A DNA stretch of 36,350 nucleotides from assembly GCA_035712145.1 (NCBI GenBank), contig DASTBI010000032.1, forward strand, positions 1 through 36,350, in the 5' to 3' direction. Of this stretch, positions 1-8,700 are shown piece by piece. Below the pieces are notes generated by a model. The model saw only the letters and a list, made by a program, of their open reading frames with translations, had not been told where the DNA came from and did no database searches. The first letter of the stretch is position 1, and every line of letters starts with the position of its first letter. The DNA is from Candidatus Eisenbacteria bacterium (GTDB lineage: Bacteria > Eisenbacteria > RBG-16-71-46). Made by a program: the position numbers and the translations under genes.

Positions 1-15
1 ACAGTCACGGCAGAA

Positions 16-60
16 CTCCTGTGGGTGCGGGCATGAGGGAACATCGATCGGTGGAAGGAT
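16..60 (-). promoter_or_regulatory. Leader-like segment matching the region upstream of the 5586 gene start
   Basis: Read on the minus strand, this stretch aligns by eye with 5597-5643, the leader of the second NHL gene. Shared blocks are ATCCTTCC, TCGA, GTTC, CTCATG, CCCGC and a terminal GGAG. Here the GGAG belongs to AGGAG at 16-20, and a GTG at 6-8 follows after 7 nt, which is ordinary Shine-Dalgarno spacing. The window ends there, so only a few bases of any coding region would be visible. I infer that another gene of the same tandem family may begin at the left edge; the homology is short and judged by eye. Confidence 0.35.
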
Positions 61-81
61 GCAGGCGCGGAGGCATGAGCG

Positions 82-2841
82 TCAGTTCAGAAGAGTCGTC
101 CGGACGATGCGCTGGTTCGCACCCTGGGTGAGCCGCACGAAGTAAACCCCGGGCTTCAGTCGCCGACTTTCGACGAGGTCGATCGAGTGGCGGCCAGCGC
201 CCAGGGCTCCCACGGCGCGCTCGGTCACGCGGCGTCCCGCGATATCGAGTAGCTCGAGCGTGGCAGCATTCCCGGACGACAGCGCGAAGTGCACCATCAG
301 CCGACCGCCGATCGCAGGGTTCGGACGCGTGCCCTCGAGCCCGAATGCGACCGGCGGGACTGCCGGCACGTCGGTCGTCTGGCTTGGACCGAGCACCGCG
401 AACACGCTCTCGTTGCCGTTGAAATCGACGGCCGAGAGCTTGTACCAGCTGCCCGCCGCACCCGAGTCGACGTAGCCGGTATCCGTCGTGGCGGTGACGA
501 AGGTCCCGGGCCCCGGCGCGAAGCTGGAGCTCGATCCGCGATAGAGCCGGAAGCTGGCGAAGTCGCTGGCCGGGCTCACGCCCCAGTGGAGATGGGTCGC
601 TCCCGAGGTGTACGCGCCCACGAACGGGGCCGGCGCAGGCGGCGAGAGATTGTCGATCGAGAAACCGTGATCGATCCCGGAGTCATAGAAGGTGAAGGGA
701 TCAGAGGTCACGGCGCGGACCATGAACGCCGTGTAGTAGAGGCTCGACCCGTTCGCGTTGGCGAGGGTCGGGACCACCGGGTTGTATTCCGCGTCCCCGT
801 GGGCCGCGAACGAGGTGACGTACGTCCAGCCGGCGAGCTGAATCGCCATGGGTTGCGCGGACTGGGCCGCGGCCCCGGGAAGCGCATCGTTGCGGCGGTA
901 GACCTCGTAGCGGGTGATCGTGACTCCCGCGCCGGGGGAATCCGCGGAGCCGCGCAGCACTCGCAACTGCACCTGCTTTCCCTGGTCGTTGCCGGCGTCG
1001 GAGACGAGGGCGATCGACGGAGGACTCACGAACTTCTGGATTCGCGCATTTCCTGCGTCACACACGAGGACGTTACCCCCAGCGTCGACGGCGATCCCAC
1101 CGGGGACGTCGAACTGCCCATTGCCGCTTCCGAACCCGCCCCACTGGGTGAGGTAGGTACCGTTGGAGGTGAATTTCTGGACCCGGTTGTTGTTCAACTC
1201 CTCGACGTAGACATTCCCAGCGGCGTCGGTGGCGATGCCGCGTGGCGTGCTGAACTGCCCGTTCCCGCTTCCGAACCCGCCCCACTGCGTCACATAGACG
1301 CCGTTGGACGTGAACCTCTGGATCCGTTGGTTTCCCTGATCAGCGACGTAAACATTCCCGGCAGCGTCGGTGGCAATTCCGAAGGGGTTCTCGAACTGCC
1401 CGTTGCCGCTTCCGAGCCCGCCCCACTGCGCCACATAGACGCCGTTGGAGGTGAACTTCTGGATCCGATGGTTTTCACTCTCGCATACGTAAACGTTCCC
1501 CACGGCGTCGACGGCGATCCCGAGGGGGGTATTGAACTGCCCACTTCCGCTGCCGAACGAGCCCCACTTCGCCAGGTAGGTGCCGTTGGATGTGAACTTC
1601 TGCACGCGATGGTTCCCCTGGTCCAGGACGTAGACGTTGCCGGCGACATCGATCGCAACACCTCGCGCGAGATTGAACTGTCCGTTCCCGCTGCCGGGCG
1701 CGCCCCACTGCGTAACGTAGACCCCGGTGGGGGTGAACTTCTGGATCCGATTGAGGAGCGCGTCCGCGACGTAGACATTCCCGGCGGCGTCGGTAGCGGG
1801 TCCGAAGGGTACGGAGAACTGGCCGTTGCCAGTTCCGTTCGTGCCCCATTTGAGCAGGAACTTCGCAGGGCCTCCGACCGACGCGGACAACGCCGCGCCA
1901 GCCCCGCTGAACTTCTGGATGCGATGGTTTTCGTAGTCGCCCACGTACACGTTCCCGGCGGCATCCACCGCGACGCCCCATGCACCGATGAACTGGCCGT
2001 CGCCGCTTCCCACGGAGCCCCACTGCGTGAGATACGCCCCGGTGGGATCGAACTTCTGCACGCGGTTGTTGTAGTAGTCGACGATGTAGAGATTGCCGAC
2101 CGCGTCGAAGCCGATCTGCCCGGGGTAGTTGAACTGACCGTTGCCGGTTCCGAGCGATCCCCACTTCACCAGGAGGACCCCGGTGTTCGTGAACTTCTGG
2201 ATCCGGTGGTTGTTCGAGTCCGAGACGTAGACGTTCCCCGAGGCATCCACCGCGATCCCTTCCGGAGTATTGAACTGTCCGTCCCCACTTCCGAACGAAC
2301 CCCAATTCGAGATGAAGGCACCATTGCTGGAGAACTTCTGGACGCGGTGCCCGGCAGCCTCGCTCACATACACGTTCCCGACGACATCGACGGCGATTCC
2401 GATGGGCGAGATGAACTGGCCATTCCCCGTGCCCAAGGTGCCCCACTGCGCGATGTAGGCTCCGGAGCTGGTGAATCTTTGAACTCGATGGTTGAACTGA
2501 TCGACGACGTAGACGCTTCCATCCGAACCAACGGCGATACCCGCGGGGTGATTGAGCTCGCCGTTCCCCGGTCCAAGCGATCCCCACTGGGCGATCCAGT
2601 TCCCCAGGGGGTCGAACTTCTGGACTCGCGCGTTCAGGTATTCGGTGACGTAAACGTTGCCCTGGGAATCGACCGCGATGGCATACGGCTGGTTGAATTG
2701 CCCGGGCGCGCTGCCCTGATTCCCCCACTTGAGCAGGAAGGTCGGCGTCGTCGGAGCCATGGAGGCACTCGCCGCCCTCGGAGCAAGGCAAGGTGCGAGC
2801 AGCACGGTGAGGACGGCGAGCACCAACGGTTGCATTCGCAT
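82..2841 (-). CDS. Secreted NHL-repeat double-propeller protein with C-terminal sorting domain
   Basis: 919 residues. An N-terminal signal peptide (about 1-26, cleavage near ASA) is followed by twelve NHL-type repeats of about 47 residues, each with WG..G.G.GQF, a GIAVD-like strand, GNVYV and N.R.QKF. Six repeats (about 33-318) are separated from the next six (about 330-620) by a GAGAALSAS linker, suggesting two six-bladed beta-propellers. A fibronectin-like region (about 625-830) follows, then a sorting module (about 840-919) with RPNPA, LLD..GRRV and GVYFVRL. Start: ATG at 2841 has AAAGGAG 7 nt upstream; an in-frame ATG at 2835 is possible. It lies 12 bp after the paralogous gene that ends at 2854, so the two are probably co-transcribed. 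NHL propellers usually bind proteins or carbohydrates; the ligand here is unknown. Export via a type IX-like route is inferred only from the C-terminal module. Confidence 0.88.
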   Translation of the reverse strand: MRMQPLVLAVLTVLLAPCLAPRAASASMAPTTPTFLLKWGNQGSAPGQFNQPYAIAVDSQGNVYVTEYLNARVQKFDPLGNWIAQWGSLGPGNGELNHPAGIAVGSDGSVYVVDQFNHRVQRFTSSGAYIAQWGTLGTGNGQFISPIGIAVDVVGNVYVSEAAGHRVQKFSSNGAFISNWGSFGSGDGQFNTPEGIAVDASGNVYVSDSNNHRIQKFTNTGVLLVKWGSLGTGNGQFNYPGQIGFDAVGNLYIVDYYNNRVQKFDPTGAYLTQWGSVGSGDGQFIGAWGVAVDAAGNVYVGDYENHRIQKFSGAGAALSASVGGPAKFLLKWGTNGTGNGQFSVPFGPATDAAGNVYVADALLNRIQKFTPTGVYVTQWGAPGSGNGQFNLARGVAIDVAGNVYVLDQGNHRVQKFTSNGTYLAKWGSFGSGSGQFNTPLGIAVDAVGNVYVCESENHRIQKFTSNGVYVAQWGGLGSGNGQFENPFGIATDAAGNVYVADQGNQRIQRFTSNGVYVTQWGGFGSGNGQFSTPRGIATDAAGNVYVEELNNNRVQKFTSNGTYLTQWGGFGSGNGQFDVPGGIAVDAGGNVLVCDAGNARIQKFVSPPSIALVSDAGNDQGKQVQLRVLRGSADSPGAGVTITRYEVYRRNDALPGAAAQSAQPMAIQLAGWTYVTSFAAHGDAEYNPVVPTLANANGSSLYYTAFMVRAVTSDPFTFYDSGIDHGFSIDNLSPPAPAPFVGAYTSGATHLHWGVSPASDFASFRLYRGSSSSFAPGPGTFVTATTDTGYVDSGAAGSWYKLSAVDFNGNESVFAVLGPSQTTDVPAVPPVAFGLEGTRPNPAIGGRLMVHFALSSGNAATLELLDIAGRRVTERAVGALGAGRHSIDLVESRRLKPGVYFVRLTQGANQRIVRTTLLN

Positions 2842-2853
2842 CGGGAGGCTCCT

Positions 2854-5586
2854 TTAGTTCAGAACCGTGGTGCGAACGATGCGCTGGTTCGCGCCCTGCG
2901 TGAGCCGCACGAAATACAGACCGGGCTTGAGGCGCCGGCCCTCGCCGAGCTCGATCGAGTGGCGTCCGGCGCCCAGAGCTCCGACCGTACGCTCGGTCAC
3001 GCGGCGTCCCGACACGTCGAGCAGCTCGAGCGTCGCGGCTTCGCCGGTCGGCAGCGCGAAGTGCACCATCAGCCGGCCACCGATCGCTGGATTCGGGCGC
3101 GTGCCTTCGAGTGCGAACGCGACCGCAGGAGCCGCGGGCACGTCGGTCGTCTGATTCGGGCCCGCCAGCGCGAACCCGCTCTCGTTGCCGTCCAAGTCGA
3201 CCGCGGAGATCTTGTAATAGCTCCCCGCGGCACCCGGATCCGTATAGCCGGTTTCGGAAGTCTCCGCGACCAGGCTCGAGGGGCCAGGCAGGAAGCTGGC
3301 GCTCGATCCACGATAGAGCCGGAAGCTGGCGAAGTCGGGCTCGGGGCTCACGCCCCAGCTGAGATGCGTCGCGCCCGAGGCGTACGCGGCCAGGAACTGC
3401 GACGGCGCGGGCGGCGAGAGATTATCGATGGAGAAACCGTTGTCGATCTCCGAGTCGTAGAAGGTGAAGGGATCCGCGGTCACCGCGCGCACCATCAGCG
3501 CCGTGTAGTAGAGGCTCGACGCGTTCGAGTTGGCGAGCGTCGGGGCCACCACGTTGTATTCCGATTCCCCGTGAGCAGGGAACGAGGTGACGTACGTCCA
3601 ACCGGCAAGCTGTACCGCTTCCGTGGACTGGATCGCGGCCCCGGGAAGCGGATCGTTGCGGCGGTAGACCTCGTAGCCGGTGATCGTGACTCCGGCGCCC
3701 GGAGAATCCGCGGAGCCGCGCAGCACCCGCAGCTGCACCTGCTTGCCCTGGTCGTTGCCGATGTCGGAGACGATGGCGATCGAGGGCGGCGCAGCGAACT
3801 TCTGCACACGACCGTCCAGAACATAGACGTTGCCGCCGGCGTCGGTGCCGACAGCGGTGGGATAATCGAACTGCCCGTTGCCGCTTCCGAGCCCGCCCCA
3901 CTGCGCCAGATAGGCGCCGTTGGCGGTGAACTTCTGGATCCGGTTGTTGTTTCCGTCGGAGACGTACACGTTGCCGGCGGCGTCGACGGCGACACCCGTG
4001 GGCTCATCGAACTGACCGCTGCCACTCCCCTGCGCGCCCCACTGCGTCAGGTAGATACCGGTGCCAGTGAACTTCTGGATGCGGTAGTTGCCCTCGTCCA
4101 CGACGTAGACGTTCCCCGAGACGTCAATGGCGATCCCGAACGGCCACAAGAACTGCCCGATCCCACTGCCGGACAAGCCCCACTGCGTCAGGTAGAGACC
4201 GTTGGAGGTGAACTTCTGGATGCGATTGTTTCCCGAGTCGACGACGTAGACGTTGCCCGCGGCGTCGGTGGTAACAGCCTCGGGATAGCTGAATTGCCCG
4301 TTGCCGTTACCGCTCCCGCCCCACTGCGTGAGGTAGGCGCCGTTGGCGGTGAACTTCTGGAGACGGTTGCTGTTCACCTCGACGACGTAGACGTTGCCCG
4401 CGGCGTCGGTGGCGACACCGTTGGGATAGTTGAACTGCCCGTTGCCGTTTCCGAGCACGCCCCACTGCATGAGGTAGGTGCCGTTCGAAGCAAACTTCTG
4501 GATGCGGTTGTTGTTCGCGTCGGCGACGTAGACGTTGCCGGAGGCGTCGGTTGCCACCGCCCCGGGAGCGCTGAACTGCCCGTTGCCACTCCCGGTTCCA
4601 CCCCAGCCGAGCAGGAACTTCGGCGACGCCATGGACAGGGCCGCGCCCGCGCCGCTGAACTTCTGGATGCGGCTGGTGTTGTAGTCGGCGACGTACAGAT
4701 TGCCCGCAGCGTCCACTGCCACGTCGATCGCCTGGATGAACTGGCCGTCTCCGGCCCCCGTCGAGCCCAACTGGGTCAGGTACGTGCCGTCGGCGCTGAA
4801 TTTCTGGACACGATTGGTGCCGTCGACGACGTACACGTTGCCCGCCGCATCCACACCCACCCCACTCGGACCGTTGAACTGCCCGTTTCCGCTGCCTGAC
4901 GTTCCAAACTGGGTGAGAAAGACACCGGTGCTGCTGAACTTCTGCACGCGGTGGTTGAAAAAGTCGGTGACGTAGACGTCGCCGGCGGGGCTCAGTCCGA
5001 TCCCCTGGGGATTGTTGAACTGTCCGTTGCCAGAGCCGGTGCTGCCCCACTGCGCGAGGTAGGATCCGGTTTCAGTGAACTTCTGGACGCGGTGGTTTCC
5101 ATAGTCCACGACGTACACGTTGCCGCTTCGATCCACCGTGATTCCCAACGGAACATCGAACTGTCCGTTGCCGGCGCCGAAGCCCCCCCACTGGCCGATG
5201 TACGCGCCGGCGCTGGTGAACCTCTGGATGCGGCTGTTGTAGAAGTCCGAAACGTAGACGTCACCGCTGGGGGCAACTGCAACGTAGGTCGGACCGCTGA
5301 ACTGGCCATCCCCAGACCCCCCAGAGCCCCACTGGGTGATGAAGTTCCCCAGCCTGTCGAACTTCTGGATGCGGTTGTTGCCCGAGTCGACGACGTAGAC
5401 GTTGCCGAGCGCGTCGGTGGTCACGCCCCAGGGACCGCTGAACTGACCTGCCTGCCCGCCGGAGTTCCCCCACTTGAGCGCGAAGGTTGGCGTGGTTGGG
5501 GCGGCGGAGGCACTCGCCGCGCTGGGCCCTAGGCAACGAGCGATCAGGGCGACGAGAACAGCGAAGACCAAGAGCAAAGTGCGCAT
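2854..5586 (-). CDS. Secreted NHL-repeat double-propeller protein, tandem paralogue
   Basis: 910 residues from the chosen ATG at 5586 (MRTLLLVF...), which opens a clean signal peptide ending near ASASA; an alternative start at 5616 would add ten residues ahead of it. The architecture matches its downstream neighbour: six NHL repeats, a GAGAALSMAS linker, six more repeats, a fibronectin-like region and a nearly identical sorting module (RPNPA, GRRVTER, GLYFVRL, ending in VLN). The C-terminal third is much more alike between the copies than the propeller surfaces, as expected if blades diversified while the secretion module was conserved. GGAG lies 10 nt before the ATG. A 47-bp leader shared with the left edge lies at 5597-5643. 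The hybrid sensor kinase gene ends 123 bp upstream on the same strand, so regulation by it is possible but unproven. Confidence 0.87.
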   Translation of the reverse strand: MRTLLLVFAVLVALIARCLGPSAASASAAPTTPTFALKWGNSGGQAGQFSGPWGVTTDALGNVYVVDSGNNRIQKFDRLGNFITQWGSGGSGDGQFSGPTYVAVAPSGDVYVSDFYNSRIQRFTSAGAYIGQWGGFGAGNGQFDVPLGITVDRSGNVYVVDYGNHRVQKFTETGSYLAQWGSTGSGNGQFNNPQGIGLSPAGDVYVTDFFNHRVQKFSSTGVFLTQFGTSGSGNGQFNGPSGVGVDAAGNVYVVDGTNRVQKFSADGTYLTQLGSTGAGDGQFIQAIDVAVDAAGNLYVADYNTSRIQKFSGAGAALSMASPKFLLGWGGTGSGNGQFSAPGAVATDASGNVYVADANNNRIQKFASNGTYLMQWGVLGNGNGQFNYPNGVATDAAGNVYVVEVNSNRLQKFTANGAYLTQWGGSGNGNGQFSYPEAVTTDAAGNVYVVDSGNNRIQKFTSNGLYLTQWGLSGSGIGQFLWPFGIAIDVSGNVYVVDEGNYRIQKFTGTGIYLTQWGAQGSGSGQFDEPTGVAVDAAGNVYVSDGNNNRIQKFTANGAYLAQWGGLGSGNGQFDYPTAVGTDAGGNVYVLDGRVQKFAAPPSIAIVSDIGNDQGKQVQLRVLRGSADSPGAGVTITGYEVYRRNDPLPGAAIQSTEAVQLAGWTYVTSFPAHGESEYNVVAPTLANSNASSLYYTALMVRAVTADPFTFYDSEIDNGFSIDNLSPPAPSQFLAAYASGATHLSWGVSPEPDFASFRLYRGSSASFLPGPSSLVAETSETGYTDPGAAGSYYKISAVDLDGNESGFALAGPNQTTDVPAAPAVAFALEGTRPNPAIGGRLMVHFALPTGEAATLELLDVSGRRVTERTVGALGAGRHSIELGEGRRLKPGLYFVRLTQGANQRIVRTTVLN

Positions 5587-5596
5587 GAGAGGCGGG

Positions 5597-5643
5597 CTCC
5601 AATGGGGGCGGGCCATGAGTGAACGTCGAACGCACGGAAGGAT
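5597..5643 (-). promoter_or_regulatory. Conserved leader upstream of the second NHL gene
   Basis: This segment immediately upstream of the 5586 start resembles 16-60 over almost its whole length, including ATCCTTCC near one end and CTCATG, CCCGC and GGAG near the other. It could be a shared promoter or 5' leader, or simply the remnant of a tandem duplication that copied upstream DNA with the gene. No clear -35/-10 pair was identified. Confidence 0.35.
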
Positions 5644-5709
5644 CGGGGCGCAGCGAAGGCGCCCGTGAGCGTGAGCGTCCGCGCCGACTTGCCTGAGCGT
5701 CCGGGAGCG

Positions 5710-8700
5710 CTAAGTCGTTGCGGAGGAAAGGCCGGCGGGGGTGCGATCACCGCGTCGCCAGGCCGAAGGAGTGACCTGGAAGCGCTCGCGGAAGCGGTTG
5801 GTGAAGTGCGACACGCTACGGAAGCCGACCGCGTAGGCCACCTCGCCGACGTTGCCTTCTGCGCTGGCGAGCAGCTCGGCGGCGCGCTCCAGCCTTCGCT
5901 CCATCAACAGCTCCATGGGGGTGCGGCCGAGCAACTCGCGGGTGCGCTGGAAGAGCAGAGTACGGCCCATCCCCATGCTCTCGGCGAGGGGGTCGACTCC
6001 GAAGTCCTCTTCGCCCATCCGCGACTCGATGACCTCGCGGATGCGGCGCATGAAGGCGGTGTCGACGATCGCGGTGGAGCCCGGCGTTTCCGCTGCGCCG
6101 GCGGATGTCGCCGGAGCCTCGGACGTAGCGGCCCCCACGTCCCCCGCCACCGCCGCCGACCCGTAGACCGCCGCCGCCGCCGCCGCGCGTGCCAGGTGCT
6201 CGCGAAGCCGGCGGCGTCCCTGGAGCATGCGGGCGATGCGCGCGAGCAACTCGCGGACCTCGAACGGCTTGGTCACGTAGTCGTCGGCCCCGCCCTCGAG
6301 GCCGCTCACCCGGCTCTGGGTCTCGGCCGCCGCGGACAGGAGGATGAGCGGGACGAACTCGAGCTCAGGATCGCCACGCACCGCGCGACAGAGCGCGAGC
6401 CCATCCATCACCGGCATCGCGAGATCGCTCACGACCAGGTCGGGCACCGATTCGCGCATCCGCGCGATCGCCTGTTCGCCGTCGGCGGCTTCGACGACGC
6501 GGTAATGCCGGCGCAGCTGGCGCGCCACGTAGGCGCGCACGTCCGGGTGGTCGTCGACGACCAGCACGAGCGGCGCATCGCCGGAATCGGGCTGAGCCGT
6601 GGCCGCGAGCGTCTCGTTGGGCGCCAGGCGGATCTCGTCGGCGAGCGCCGCGGCGACCCCCGGGTCGAGGGCGACGCCGTCGTCTCCCGGCGCCTGCGCG
6701 CTCGCTTCGAGCAGCGGCAATCGCACGGTGAACGTCGCGCCGTGGCCTTCGCGCGATTCCACCGTGAGCGCCCCACCATGCTGTTCGACCATGTCGTGCG
6801 CCAGCGCGAGCCCGAGACCGGTGCCGGGCTGGACCCGCGTGACCGATCGCTCCGAGCGATAGAAGTGCTTGAAGATGTGCGGCAGATCCTCGGCCGCGAT
6901 TCCCGGGCCGTCATCGACGACCGCGATCTCCACGGCTCCCGCGGAGGTTCCATCGTCGACCCGCCCGGCTCGCCACAGCACGTGCCCGCCCTCGGGGGTG
7001 AACTTGAAGGCATTGCCGAGCAGGTTGGCGAACACCTTCTCGATCGCCGGTGGATCGAACGAGGCGATCAGCGGGTGCTCGGGGAACCGGCGCTCGAACG
7101 CGATGCGCTTGCGCTCGGCGAGCGGCGCGAAGGCTTGAGCGAGCTCGGTGAGGAACGCGCCGAGATCCCCCGGCACGCGCTCCAGCCGCAGCTCGCCCGC
7201 TTCGGCGCGCGCGGCGTCGAGCAGCTGGTCCACCAGGCGCTGCAGGCGCGCGGCGCTGTCGAGCGCGATGCGCACCTGATCGCGCGCATCCTCGCGAAGC
7301 TCGCCGTGCTCGCCGCGGGTCACGTCCGAGAGCGGCCCCTGGATCAGGGTGAGCGGCGTGCGGAACTCGTGACTGACGCTGGCGAAGAACCGCGAGCGTG
7401 CGCGGTCGAGCACCTCGAGCCGCCGCGCCTGAGCCTCCACGGTGGTGAGCGCGGTCTCGATGCGCGACTTCGCCTCGACCACTTCGACGGTGCGCTGGTC
7501 CACGGCACGCTGCAGCGCCGCCGCGCTCGCGACCAGCCGCGACGAGCGCCAGCGCCACGCCCAGGCGATCGCCGCGGCCACCACGATCAGCCCGAGCACT
7601 TGAACCGGAAGTCGCTCCCACAGCCACGGCTGGACGTCGAGCATGACCACTGCCGGGGCGGCGCTCGCAACCCCGTCGCCGTTGATGGCTTCGACGCGGA
7701 ACCGTCGGCGGCCGGGCGGCACGTTGGTGTACGTCGCGACTCGCGCGTCGCCGGCGTCGATCCAGTCCTGGTCCACGCCGTCGAGCCGGTAGCGGAACCG
7801 CAGCTGCTCGGGAGCGCGCAGATCGATGCCGGTGTAGCGCACCTCGAAGCGTCTCTGTTGGGGCGAGAGCCTGATACCGCTCGGGGTCAGAGGAACCACA
7901 CGATTGCCTGCGCGCAGCTCCTCGACGACAGCGGAGGGAGGCGTAGCGGTTGAGCCGCGTGTGATCCGCGGGTCCACCACGGCCATGCCGTCGAAGGTTC
8001 CGAACCACAGCCGACCGTCACGCGAGCGGTAGCCGGGAAATCCGGTGCCTTCGGGGTTGCGCAGACCGGCGTCGCGTCCGTAGCTCGCCGCGACCACGCG
8101 GGCGCGCCGCCCGTCGAGAACGTCGTTCGCCTGCGCGCGCGCGATGCGCTGGATGCCGGCATTGCCGCCGAGCCACAGATTTCCGTCGTCGTCTTCGAGC
8201 ACGGTGGAGACCACGTCCTCGATCAGTCCGTGGCGCCGGTCGAGGGTCGCGAACTTGCCATCGCGGTAGCGCGTCAATCCACCGCCATAGGTGCCAATCC
8301 ACAGCGTCCCGTCACCGTCCTCGTGGAGCTGCCGCAGGTGATCGGTCGGCAATCCATCGCGGCGGCTGAAATGCTGCGTATCCCCGGGCGCCAGGCGCCA
8401 AAGCCCTGTGGTCGTCGAGACCCACAGCCGGCCTGCGTGGTCGAACAGCGCATGACGCGCAACGGGAGCTCCGGGCAAGATTCGGCGCTCCGCCGGCTGA
8501 CCCGGGGCGGCGGAGATGTAGCGACCGCCTTCATCATCCACGACCGCCGCGCTCAAGGGATGAAACGGATCCTCCACAATATCCGGCGGGTATCGAGGCA
8601 GGGCGTTCACAATGCCGCCACGCCCGCTGGAGTCTCGCAACTCCATTCGATATCCGCCCGCGGGGCCGAAGCTCGTGCGCGCGGATCCGTAACGACGGCG

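Noticed and set aside
289-4899. A 1536-codon open frame on the plus strand across both NHL genes
   Set aside because: It is antisense to two well-supported repeat proteins. Its repeating V-D-V pattern is the reverse reading of the NHL repeats, kept open by GC-rich codon bias.
82-5586. Regular direct repeats suggestive of a repeat array or CRISPR
   Set aside because: The period of about 141 bp is in frame and encodes NHL blades; no short identical repeats with unique spacers are present.
5665-7953. Long plus-strand frame opposite the histidine kinase
   Set aside because: Composition is the antisense shadow of the kinase, receiver and HTH domains, all of which are intact on the minus strand.
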